This document shows positions 1 to 7,295 of a stretch of 9,327 bases of DNA, piece after piece. The notes beneath the pieces are model-generated. The model had not been told where the DNA came from and made no database searches. It saw nothing but the letters and a program-made list of their open reading frames with translations. Source of the stretch: Desulfuromonadales bacterium (lineage in GTDB: Bacteria > Desulfobacterota > Desulfuromonadia > Desulfuromonadales > BM103); assembly GCA_029859485.1 (NCBI GenBank), contig JAOUDB010000072.1, positions 1-9,327 of the forward strand. Direction: 5' to 3'. Each line of letters begins with the position of its first letter. The stretch's first letter is position 1. Made by a program: the position numbers and the translations under genes.

Positions 1-1
1 T

Positions 2-118
2 GAAATGCGGAACATTCCCATTTTTTAGAGGGTCTTTTGGCAGAATCAATAAATGGGAAAATAGGGTAGGTAGCTGAAATCCCTAAATTCCCATTTCCCA
101 ACTTTTCGAGTTTCTACA
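2..118. repeat. Palindromic intergenic repeat, copy R1
   Basis: First of three related elements in the window. It carries TTCCCATT (15-22), AATGGGAA (52-59) and TTCCCATT again (88-95). Positions 51-66 and 81-96 are complementary at 14 of 16 positions around a 14-nt loop, so it can form a hairpin. The right arm runs into a 31-nt block (88-118) that is identical to 1661-1691 in R2 and differs at two bases from 8989-9019 in R3. The start also shares GAAATGCGGAA with 1575-1585. The loop is unrelated to that of R2 and R3, while the arms and the 36-nt arm-to-arm spacing are kept. No coding potential is seen. It could be a REP/MITE-like unit or a structured RNA. Confidence 0.75.
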
Positions 119-213
119 ATTTTAATGTAAGACCTCGGTAAAGTCTGGAATTTTTCGAAAAGTCTGGAAACTCTCGCAAGCCTGTTTTTATTTAAGTTAA
201 TACTGAACGAACC

Positions 214-245
214 AAAAGGCCCTTGCTATCGAAGCGGGGTCTTTT
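214..245 (+). terminator. Terminator-like hairpin after R1
   Basis: AAAAGGCCC (214-222) pairs with GGGTCTTTT (237-245) with one G-U pair, and GCT/AGC adds an inner stem. The T-run is only four bases, so termination strength is doubtful. All three repeat copies have such a hairpin downstream, here 95 nt after the shared 31-nt block. Confidence 0.45.
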
Positions 246-397
246 GTTGTTGGAGTAAGAAAAATACAAGTGATAACAGGGTTTTGTTGAAGATAGGGCA
301 ATATGAGCTATGTTTTAAATGGGTGTGTTTTGTTTTTGCGATATCCATGCTGAAATTATGCTGGGAGCAAATGAAGGAATAACTGGAACCGAGGGGA
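246..397. other. Non-coding leader before the small ORF
   Basis: AT-rich stretch with no supported gene. An ORF on the opposite strand across 226-486 has no recognisable protein features and overlaps R1's hairpin, so it is not accepted. No promoter with good -35 and -10 boxes stands out. TTGCGA at 336 with TATGCT at 357 has too short a spacer. Confidence 0.5.
391..396 (+). promoter_or_regulatory. Ribosome binding site deciding the ATG at 404
   Basis: GAGGGG ends 7 nt before ATG 404, a good distance. The upstream in-frame GTG at 398 lies only one base after the SD core, so the ATG is chosen. Confidence 0.6.
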
Positions 398-403
398 GTG
401 CAA

Positions 404-628
404 ATGGGTAAATACAAAAAGAATGCTGCTACATCTAAAGTTAAAATCCAGCGAATCGGTCGAGACGGTTCTCTACATAGAATCACCCCGATTGTCGATG
501 AGTCCGGAAATGTTATAGATCACGTTGTGAAGCCACTTATGGTCGAATTCAGGGCGGGGGATGTTTTCCAGACAATTGTGGGGGCCTCATTCCTGGCAAT
601 CCCTGCTGCGTACACCGAGGAGACTTAG
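404..628 (+). CDS. Small protein (74 aa), possibly a truncated DUF2391-like protein
   Basis: The function is not known. The first ~25 residues are basic (MGKYKKNAATSKVKI). A polar middle follows (DESGNVIDHVVKP), and then a short hydrophobic segment ends abruptly in AIPAAYTEET. From memory, the GASFLAIPAAYTEET stretch resembles the start of the membrane domain in DUF2391-type proteins, which continues with a conserved Trp and several helices. Here the next codon is TAG, one base from TGG, and a second stop follows four codons later. The ORF may therefore be a truncated remnant or a genuinely short protein. It has a good ribosome binding site and lies 11 nt upstream of the DUF502 gene, so the two are probably cotranscribed. 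The DUF2391 link would need a profile search. Confidence 0.55.
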   Translation: MGKYKKNAATSKVKIQRIGRDGSLHRITPIVDESGNVIDHVVKPLMVEFRAGDVFQTIVGASFLAIPAAYTEET

Positions 629-639
629 CTCTTAACTTT

Positions 640-1284
640 ATGAATCTTCACTTTAAAAAATATTTTGTCCGCGGCTTGCTCACGATCATCCCGCTTGGAG
701 TGACCTGGTGGATATTGAGTTTTTTGTTCCGGAAACTGGTACAGTTTGGCCTGCCTTTTATAGAAATTCTTTCACGCAACATCAATGATGAAACCCCAGG
801 CCTGGCGAAATTGATGCTGATGCCCTGGTTTGATAATTTGTTAGCGGCCGCGATTGTGGTTACAGGGATATATCTTTTAGGTTGGGCAACAACACGCGTC
901 GTCGGTCTGCAATTATTAAACTTCCTGGACCGATTTATTGAGAAACTTCCCTTGGCCAAGTCAATCTATAGCTCTGTTAAAACGCTGATTGGAGTATTGC
1001 AGACAAAGCCGGAGAATGTTGAGCGTGTCGTACTCATCGACTTTCCTCATACTGAAATGAAAGCTGTTGGCTTAGTCACGCAAACGCTGGTAGACGAGTC
1101 TACCGGCGAGCAACTCGCGGTTGTTTACGTACCAACCACTCCTAACCCTACCAATGGCTACCTGGAAATTGTGCCGATAGGTTCGCTTGTTACAACAGAT
1201 TGGACCATGGAGGAGGCCATGAATTTTATTGTCTCCGGCGGGGCGGTCGCACCCAAAGATATCCCGTTCAGTAAAAGGGATTAA
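640..1284 (+). CDS. DUF502 family membrane protein
   Basis: A 214-residue protein of the usual DUF502 length. Two transmembrane helices are visible at about residues 9-31 (after a basic start, FVRGLLTIIPLGVTWW) and 66-89. A soluble C-terminal domain follows. Family hallmarks are PLAKSIYSSVKTL (104-116), VPTTPNPTNGYL (164-175) and EEAMNFIVSGG (191-201). The biochemical role of DUF502 is not established and none is proposed here. The start at 640 fits the family N-terminus, but it has no close Shine-Dalgarno: the nearest GAGGAG (617-622) is 17 nt away. Translation may therefore be coupled to the small ORF ending at 628. A decayed second copy of its 3' end lies at 1877-1937, and the gene pair sits between repeats R1 and R2. 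Confidence 0.9.
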   Translation: MNLHFKKYFVRGLLTIIPLGVTWWILSFLFRKLVQFGLPFIEILSRNINDETPGLAKLMLMPWFDNLLAAAIVVTGIYLLGWATTRVVGLQLLNFLDRFIEKLPLAKSIYSSVKTLIGVLQTKPENVERVVLIDFPHTEMKAVGLVTQTLVDESTGEQLAVVYVPTTPNPTNGYLEIVPIGSLVTTDWTMEEAMNFIVSGGAVAPKDIPFSKRD

Positions 1285-1302
1285 CCTTTATCGAAAGGAC
1301 TT

Positions 1303-1456
1303 ATGATTCCAGTTGCAGTGACGAATGTTTTGGCCGGCATCAAGGAGTATTTATCTCTTTGACCTTAATTTCCAGACAGAATTTTTTGCGGACCTTGAAA
1401 ACTTTGGAATAATCGGTGAATCATTCATCTCGTTTGCTGATTGTCATATCGAGTAG
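1303..1456 (+). pseudogene. Possible frameshifted small ORF, unrecognised
   Basis: An ATG at 1303 follows AAAGGA (1294-1299). It opens 19 codons (MIPVAVTNVLAGIKEYLSL) before TGA at 1360-1362. The +1 frame from 1352 continues for 34 codons (LFDLNFQTEFFADLENFG and onward) to TAG 1454-1456. Dropping one T from the TTT at 1350-1352 would join them into about 50 residues. Both halves look protein-like in composition, but no family is recognised. The spacing of the ribosome binding site is only 3 nt. It may equally be chance. Confidence 0.25.
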
Positions 1457-1556
1457 ATCTAAATCTCTCAACAACTGAGTTTCTTTAGTGGGGCTTTGAT
1501 CCTTGTATCGCTTTACAGGCGGCTTTTTAAACCTCTCCAAATTGTAATGATAAAAG

Positions 1557-1740
1557 TTCCCATTTATTTAGCCCGAAATGCGGAAACTTACCGTTTGTTT
1601 AGAAGTATTTTGCCCAAAACAATTAATGGGAACATAAGCATTACTAACATTTACGTAATGTTCCCATTTCCCAACTTTTCGAGTTTCTACATGTGTATGT
1701 AGAAGCACGGAATCAATGGGAATTTGCTGAAAAAGTGGGA
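1557..1740. repeat. Palindromic intergenic repeat, copy R2
   Basis: Second repeat copy and the fullest one. ATGGGAACAT (1626-1635) and ATGTTCCCAT (1658-1667) are a perfect 10-bp inverted repeat with a 22-nt loop. The right arm leads into the 31-nt block (1661-1691) shared exactly with R1. Positions 1603-1690 match 8931-9018 in R3 with three mismatches in 88 nt. A second hairpin, TTCTACAT/ATGTAGAA with loop GTGT (1685-1704), is specific to this copy. TTCCCA or its complement recurs at 1557, 1627, 1661, 1717 and 1736. Short ORFs on both strands across it are treated as chance. Confidence 0.8.
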
Positions 1741-1784
1741 AGTTTCCGCAAACTAGGATTTTGTTAGACGAAATTATATACGTC

Positions 1785-1812
1785 AAAGCCCTCCAAACTG
1801 GAGGGCTTTTTT
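1785..1812 (+). terminator. Strong rho-independent terminator after R2
   Basis: AAAGCCCTCCA (1785-1795) pairs perfectly with TGGAGGGCTTT (1799-1809) around loop AAC, and the stem runs into six T's. No protein gene ends just upstream. It therefore ends either a long 3' UTR of the DUF502 transcript or a small RNA that begins in R2. Confidence 0.8.
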
Positions 1813-1876
1813 GTTTCTAGTATGAATATCCAACTGATTTTGAACAAGTTTATTCATTTCTCTCTTCAAACATAAA

Positions 1877-1937
1877 CCGATAGGCTCGCTTGTTACTACA
1901 GATTGGATCATGGAGGAGGCCTTGAATTTTACTCCGG
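1877..1937 (+). pseudogene. DUF502 3'-end remnant
   Basis: Positions 1877-1931 align with 1174-1228 of the DUF502 gene with four mismatches, a constant offset of 703. After a 4-nt deletion, CTCCGG also matches. The remnant encodes PIGSLVTTDWIMEEALNF, corresponding to residues about 179-196 of the intact protein. The sequence on either side does not match, and no start codon serves this frame. It is a fragment of a second copy that has mostly been lost, not a working gene. Confidence 0.8.
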
Positions 1938-2084
1938 GATGTCTCTGGTTTGTTCTCTCTATCTCTGTCTTTCAGAACATCCAAGAGGGCATATTGACAT
2001 TCCTAAAGAGCAGATTAACATTAGTTAAAACTTTACTTTGATTCCTTTAGCTGCATGGGGAATTTGTTTGATAATCGCCCCAAA

Positions 2085-2133
2085 GCAGGCAAGGGCAGGG
2101 TTGTCAGGAAGTTCTGGTTTTGCCTGCGACCCT
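2085..2133 (+). promoter_or_regulatory. Leader hairpins upstream of the formate dehydrogenase operon
   Basis: GCAGGCAA (2085-2092) is perfectly complementary to TTGCCTGC (2120-2127). AGGGTTGT (2097-2104) can instead pair with GCGACCCT (2126-2133) using two G-U pairs. The two stems share bases 2126-2127 and exclude each other. They lie about 80 nt before the start codon. This could be a regulatory leader, but it matches no riboswitch I can name with confidence, including the Moco motif. Confidence 0.3.
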
Positions 2134-2211
2134 TTTCATTTCTTCAAGTTGATGATCTCATTAAATAGTTTCTGACTGCAAAAGAAAGTCAATCGAAAGG
2201 AGTAATGTTCT

Positions 2212-5200
2212 ATGGATGTTTCAAGGAGAAACTTCCTGAAAGGGTCTGGCCTCGCCGCCGGCTCCCTGGCCTTGACGGGGAAGGTGGCACAGTCTGGTGA
2301 AATCGCTGCGGAGATGCGCACCAAGGGACTGCAAGTCTCAACTACCGTCTGCCCTTATTGTGCGGTCGGCTGCGGTATGATCGTGCATACCAAGGACGGC
2401 AAGATTGTTAACATCGAAGGCGACACAGAGCACCCGATCAATCAGGGCGCGCTCTGCTCCAAGGGGAGTGCGCTCTTCCAGGTGGCCAACAACGAGCACC
2501 GCTTGAGCAAGGTTCAGTACCGGGCTCCAAACAGCGATAAATGGGAGGAGAAGTCCTGGGACTGGGCCATGGACCGGATTGCGAAATTGATGAAAGAAAC
2601 CCGCGATCGCAACTTCGTCAAGCAGGAAACGATCGATGGTGCAACCTATACTGTCAATCGCAACGAAGGGATGGCGATGCTTGGAGGGGCGGCCCTCGAC
2701 AACGAGGAATGCTACCTGCTCAGCAAGTTTGCCCGTGCCATGGGAGTGGGCTACCTTGAACACCAGGCCCGAATATGACACAGCGCCACGGTTGCCGGTC
2801 TGGCAGCCTCGTTCGGTCGTGGGGCAATGACCAACCATTGGATCGATATCCAGCACGCCGATGTCATCATGTGCATCGGTTCAAACCCGGCAGAGAATCA
2901 CCCGATTTCTTTCCACTGGGTCGAAAAAGCCATGGACAACGGCGGCAAGCTGATTTCCGTCGATCCTCGTTATACCCGGACCTCCTCCAAGTCCGACATC
3001 TATGCCCAGCTTCGGCCAGGCACGGATATCGCTTTCATAGGCGGACTGATCAATTACGCCCTGCAGAACAACTCGATCCACAGTGAGTACGTGGTCAACT
3101 ACACCAATGCGGCTTTTCTGGTCGACGAGAAGTTCGCCTTCAACGACGGCCTGTTCTCCGGCTATGATCGGGGGAACACCAGTTACGACAACAGCTCCTG
3201 GGCTTACCAAATGGGCAAGGACGGTCTTCCGATCCGCGACAACAGCCTGGAGCATCCGCAAAGTGTTTATCAATTGCTCAAGCGACAGTATGCCCGTTAC
3301 ACCGCGGAGAAGGTTTGCGAGATCACCGGGACCGCGATCCAGGATTATCTGAATGTTGCACGTACTTTCTGCAGCACCGGTCGAGTGGGCAAAGCCGCGA
3401 CCATCATGTATGCCATGGGCACGACACAGCACACCGTCGGCACCCAGAACGTCCGCTCCTATTCCATCCTGCAGCTGCTGCTTGGCAACATCGGTATAGC
3501 CGGCGGCGGCATCAATGCCCTACGTGGCGAATCGAACGTTCAGGGATCAACCGACTACGCACTCCTCTTCGACAGTCTCCCCGGCTATCTCAAGTGCCCG
3601 ACCTACGACAACCGGGACCTGGCGGCCTACAACGACAAGTGGACACCGAAGACGAAAGACCCTAAAAGTGCGAACTGGTGGAGCAACACTCCGAAGTACA
3701 TAACCAGCCTGCTCAAAGCGTATTGGGGGGATGCCGCAACAGTAGAAAATGATTTCTGCTACGACTACCTGCCGAAGCGCAGCGGCAACTATTCGTTTCT
3801 CAAGCTCATGGAGCGATTGCAAGGCGGCGGCTTCGAAGGCCTGGTCCTGATGGGAACCAACCCGATTGTCGGTGGCCCTGATGTGCGCTCCATTGCCCTC
3901 GGTCTCGACAATCTCAATTGGATGGTCGCCGCCGATCTCTGGGAGACCGAAACCTCGGTTTTCTGGAAACGTCCGGGGGTCGACCCGGGCAAGATCGATA
4001 CCGAGGTCTTCCTGCTGCCGGCGGCGTCTTCCGTGGAGAAATCAGGAAGTATTTCCAACTCCGGACGCTGGGCGCAATGGCGTTACAAGGCGGTCGATCC
4101 ACCCGGTGATGCCGAAGGCGATGCGTTCATCGTTGACCAATGGGTCAAGCAACTGAAGAAGCTCTATGCCAAGGAGGGGGTTTTCCCGGATCCGATCGTT
4201 GACCTGGCTTGGGACTATGGTGACGGTCACGAGCCGGATATCGACATGGTTGCTCGCGAATGCAACGGCCAGTTTACCCGCGATATCGAAATAGACGGCA
4301 AAACGTTCAAACAGGGTCAGCAGGTTCCGAGTTTCGCCTCCCTGAAGGCGGACGGCTCAACGCTCTGCGGCAACTGGATTTATTGCGGCTCTTATCCGGA
4401 AGAGGGCAACATGATGCAGCGTCGCGGCACTGAGGATCCAGGCGGGATGGGAAGCTATCATGAGTGGGCCTGGTCCTGGCCGGTCAACCGGAGGATTGTC
4501 TATAACCGCGCCTCCGTCGACCTGAACGGCAGGCCCTGGAACCCGCAGAAGCCCGTCATCAGTTGGAATGCCATTACCCGGAAGTGGGACGGGGACGTGC
4601 CCGACGGAGCCTGGCCGCCCATGAGCGAAGACGGCAGCAGATCCCCCTTTATCATGAATGCAGAAGGGATAGCCCGCCTATTTGCCGCGGGCCTGGCTGA
4701 CGGCCCCGTGCCCGAGCACTATGAGCCGATGGAGAGCCCGATGGCAAACCTGATGAGCAACCAGCAGAGCAACCCGGCGCTGGACCGGCCCGGCAGGGTC
4801 GACAAATCAGGCCTGTACTATATCGCTACCACCTGCCGGGTTTCCGAGCACTGGCAGTCTGGCACCATGACCCGTAACCTCCCCTGGCTGGTGGAACTGG
4901 TGCCCGACATGTTTGTCGAAATGAGCGAAGGGCTGGCCAAAGAGAAGGGCATCAACGACGGCGAGATGGTCACCATCATTTCCAAGCGCGGTTCGATCCA
5001 GGCCCGGGCCCTGGTGACGAGTCGTTTGAAGCCTTTCCGCGTGGGCGACAAGCTGGTGGAGCAGATCGCGTTGCCCTGGCATTTCGGATTCAATGGCCCG
5101 GCCAAGGGCGACAGCGCCAACGTTCTGACGGAGGCGATCGGTGACCCCAACACCCATATTCCGGAATACAAGGCATTTATGTGCAATATCAAGAAGGGAG

Positions 5201-5214
5201 GGCTAACGGCATGA
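2212..5214 (+). CDS. Selenocysteine formate dehydrogenase, catalytic (alpha) subunit, FdnG type
   Basis: Oxidises formate to CO2 at a molybdenum (or tungsten) bis-pterin guanine dinucleotide centre, on the periplasmic side of the membrane. The product has 1000 residues if the in-frame TGA at 2776-2778 is read as Sec189; E. coli FdnG has 1015. A twin-arginine signal, SRRNFLKG (residues 4-11), is present. The [4Fe-4S] ligands are Cys47, Cys50, Cys54 and Cys82, and Lys84 lies between cluster and cofactor. Sec189 is followed by the conserved His190. Downstream, GRGAMTNHW and CIGSNPAENHP continue the molybdopterin oxidoreductase fold. A dinucleotide-binding domain occupies about residues 860-990. 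The start has AAAGGAG (2196-2202) 9 nt upstream, and the protein begins MDVSRR like FdnG. The stop overlaps the beta-subunit start (ATGA). An annotation that stops at the TGA would wrongly split it into pieces of 188 and ~795 residues. Confidence 0.96.
2776..2812 (+). promoter_or_regulatory. Selenocysteine UGA and bacterial SECIS element
   Basis: After UGA (2776-2778), GTTGCC (2791-2796) and GGCAGC (2802-2807) form a 6-bp stem with one G-U pair, capped by loop GGTCT. ACG/CGT may extend it below. The loop begins 18 nt after the UGA. As remembered, this spacing and the GGUCU loop are the same as in E. coli fdhF. SelB should bind this loop and deliver Sec-tRNA. The sel genes are not in the window. 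Confidence 0.92.
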
Positions 5215-6059
5215 GCAGCAACCGTGACTTTTCCCGAGACGGCACATTTCTGATCGACCTGACCAAGTGCACCGGCTGCCGTGCCTGCCAGGTGGCCTGC
5301 AAGCAGTGGAACCAGCTGCCTGCCGAACATACGGAATTCTTCAGCGGCGAGGGATACCAGAATCCGTCGGCCATGTCCGAGTATACTTATACGCGCATCA
5401 AGTTCCGCGATTACCAGAAGAACGGCCAGCACGAGTTCGCCTTTTACAAGGAGATGTGCATGCACTGCAACGAGCCGGCCTGCGCATCGGTCTGCCCGGT
5501 CGGCGCTTTCGAGAAAACCAAGGAAGGACCGGTCTTCTACAAAGACAACCGTTGCATCGGCTGCCGCTTCTGCATGATCGCTTGCCCCTTCGGTGTGCCC
5601 AAGTACGAGTGGAGCAAGGCTCTGCCATTAGTACGAAAGTGCACCGGCTGCCTCGAACGGGTTCGGGAGGGTCTCCATCCGGCATGCGCGACCACCTGCC
5701 CGACCGCGATTACCTACGGCCCGCGTGACGAAATGATTGAACTGGGCAAGAAGCGGCTGTTTAAGAATCCTGAACGTTATGTCCAAAAAGCCTACGGTTA
5801 TACCGAGGCCGGCGGCACCAGCGTCATCTACCTGACCGCACTCCCCTTCGAGGAACTCGGCTTCAAGCAGGTGACCAAGCGGGCCTTGCCGGAATACACC
5901 TGGGAAGCGCTGCGCCTGGTGCCAGGGATATTCCTGACGGTCGGCGGCGGGCTTTCTGGCCTCGCCTGGATTACCCACCGCCGCGAGCGGCTGCGTGAGG
6001 AGCTTGAGAAAGAGCGGGCTGCGCTGGCTGCCGAAGAAGAGAAGGAGGGCCGGGAATGA
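5211..6059 (+). CDS. Formate dehydrogenase iron-sulfur (beta) subunit, FdnH type
   Basis: Carries electrons from the catalytic subunit to the membrane subunit. Its 282 residues contain 16 cysteines in four ferredoxin-type groups: 20/23/26/30, 83/86/91/95, 115/118/121/125 and 144/147/159/163, enough for four [4Fe-4S] clusters. One transmembrane helix lies near residues 233-255 (ALRLVPGIFLTVGGGLSGLA). A charged, probably helical cytoplasmic tail (RRERLREELEKERAALAAEE) follows. There is no signal peptide of its own, so co-export with the Tat-bearing alpha subunit is expected, as for FdnGH. The start at 5211 is chosen because GGAGG (5197-5201) lies 9 nt upstream and the ATG overlaps the preceding stop. 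The earlier in-frame ATG at 5181 lies inside fdnG and is less likely. Confidence 0.95.
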   Translation: MSSNRDFSRDGTFLIDLTKCTGCRACQVACKQWNQLPAEHTEFFSGEGYQNPSAMSEYTYTRIKFRDYQKNGQHEFAFYKEMCMHCNEPACASVCPVGAFEKTKEGPVFYKDNRCIGCRFCMIACPFGVPKYEWSKALPLVRKCTGCLERVREGLHPACATTCPTAITYGPRDEMIELGKKRLFKNPERYVQKAYGYTEAGGTSVIYLTALPFEELGFKQVTKRALPEYTWEALRLVPGIFLTVGGGLSGLAWITHRRERLREELEKERAALAAEEEKEGRE

Positions 6060-7258
6060 GCGCTTTGAGCAACATTGTCAAGGAGATCAGAAGTTATCAC
6101 TGGTTTGTCAAGGCCCTGATGGTGGTGATCATCGTCGGCGCGGTGGCGGCCATGTTGCGCTTTGTCTACGGCCTGGGGGCGACCACCAACCTCAACGACA
6201 CCTACCCCTGGGGGCTGTGGATCTCCTTCGACGTGGTGACCGCCGTGCCGCTGGCCGCCGGGGCCTTCACTCTAGGGGCGATCGTTCACTGCTTCAACAT
6301 CAAGAAGCTCGAGCCTCTGGTGCGTCCCTCGATCGTCACCGGTTTCCTCGGCTACTCGCTGGTGTCGGTCGGTCTGTTGCTGGATCTTGGCCAACCGCAG
6401 CGCGCCTGGCACGTGCTCTGGTACTGGAACCCGCACTCGCCCATGTTCGAGGTGTCGATGTGCATCATGCTTTACACCACCGTGCTCTTCCTCGAATTTC
6501 TGCCTCCGGTTGCGGAAAAGCTCGGCTGGCGCGTGTCGCTGCGCCTGCTGCGTTGGCTGGAGATGCCCCTGGCGATTGCCGCGGCCGCGATCTCGACTCT
6601 GCACCAGAGCTCGCTGGGCACCTTCTTTCTGATCGCCGTCGACAAGCTGCATAGTCTCTGGTACAACCCTTTGCTGCCGTTACTGTTCTGGGTCAGCGCC
6701 ATCTGCTCCGGCATGTGCATCATCATCCTCGAAGCCACTGCGTGCCACAAGTGGATGGACGAACCCAACGAAGGCGAGCTGTTGCGAACCCTGTCGAAGA
6801 TTCTTCCATGGACGCTCGGAGCCTACCTGGCCCTGCGCGTCTACAGCCTGGTGTTCCTGAGCCAGGGACCATTCTTCAACCGCCCGTGGCTCACCCTGTC
6901 GTTCTTCTTCGAAATCGGTGTTGGTTTCCTGCTGCCCTTTATTATGTTCTGCATGGAATCGGTTCGTGAACACGATGGCCGGCGAGGTCTTGCGGCTGGC
7001 CTCGTGGTCTTCGGACTGGTGCTCAACCGGTTCAACGTCTCGATGTTCGGTATGATGGACCCTCAGAACCCCTATTTCCCAACAGCTATCGAAAGCCTGG
7101 TCACCTTGTCGATCATCGCCGCACACATCCTGTTCTTCGTTTTGATCGCCAGGTATTTCCCAATCTTCGAACACCACCCGGAAACGGTCGACTACAGGAT
7201 ACCTCATCGCCCCGACAAAGCCGGCGGCATCACCGGGTCGTTGTCTGGGCGCGGTTGA
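6056..7258 (+). CDS. HybB/NrfD-type quinone-interacting membrane subunit
   Basis: A 400-residue, strongly hydrophobic protein with about ten predicted helices. Family motifs are PWGLWISFDV (51-60), LDLGQPQRAWH (109-119), YWNPHSPMFEV (123-133), TLHQSSLG (181-188) and NRFNVSM (324-330). The best match in memory is the HybB branch of the NrfD/PsrC family, which passes electrons between an iron-sulfur subunit and membrane quinone and generally lacks haem. It stands where E. coli has the haem b protein FdnI, so the complex is probably a formate:quinone oxidoreductase of FdnG-FdnH-HybB composition. AAGGAGG (6042-6048) lies 7 nt before the start, which overlaps the beta-subunit stop (ATGA). A working hydrogenase role is unlikely because no hydrogenase genes are present. 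Confidence 0.92.
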   Translation: MSALSNIVKEIRSYHWFVKALMVVIIVGAVAAMLRFVYGLGATTNLNDTYPWGLWISFDVVTAVPLAAGAFTLGAIVHCFNIKKLEPLVRPSIVTGFLGYSLVSVGLLLDLGQPQRAWHVLWYWNPHSPMFEVSMCIMLYTTVLFLEFLPPVAEKLGWRVSLRLLRWLEMPLAIAAAAISTLHQSSLGTFFLIAVDKLHSLWYNPLLPLLFWVSAICSGMCIIILEATACHKWMDEPNEGELLRTLSKILPWTLGAYLALRVYSLVFLSQGPFFNRPWLTLSFFFEIGVGFLLPFIMFCMESVREHDGRRGLAAGLVVFGLVLNRFNVSMFGMMDPQNPYFPTAIESLVTLSIIAAHILFFVLIARYFPIFEHHPETVDYRIPHRPDKAGGITGSLSGRG

Positions 7259-7295
7259 AGCGCTCTTCGCATGGAGTTTACTAAGGGATGACACC

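Noticed and set aside
51..200. Cyclic-di-GMP (GEMM) riboswitch in R1, suggested by GGTAGGTAG and TCGAAAAG...CGCAAGCC
   Set aside because: The pieces occur in the wrong order, and the required paired helices and tetraloop receptor are missing. R2 and R3 do not keep them.
1496..1786. Short ORFs on both strands in the R2 region
   Set aside because: They cover the repeat and terminator. Their translations follow the repeat's palindromes, with no ribosome binding site or recognisable domain.
1..1812. Integron attC array or CRISPR-like repeats formed by R1 and R2
   Set aside because: There are only two copies here over 1.5 kb apart, without integrase core sites or regular spacers.
2085..2133. Moco riboswitch
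   Set aside because: The position is suitable, but I could not match the conserved core of the motif. Only generic hairpins are visible.
2776..2778. Nonsense mutation splitting the formate dehydrogenase gene
   Set aside because: The frame is open on both sides, the flanking residues match the Sec site of FdnG, and a SECIS hairpin follows at the correct distance.
4818..5465. 215-codon open frame on the - strand
   Set aside because: It lies antisense to the certain fdnG/fdnH coding sequence in GC-rich DNA. The translation has no family motifs and would span two well-supported genes.
5995..6654. 219-codon open frame on the + strand overlapping fdnH and the membrane-subunit gene
   Set aside because: The Arg/Ala/Gly-rich translation is typical of an alternative frame. 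The overlapping HybB-type frame has clear family motifs.
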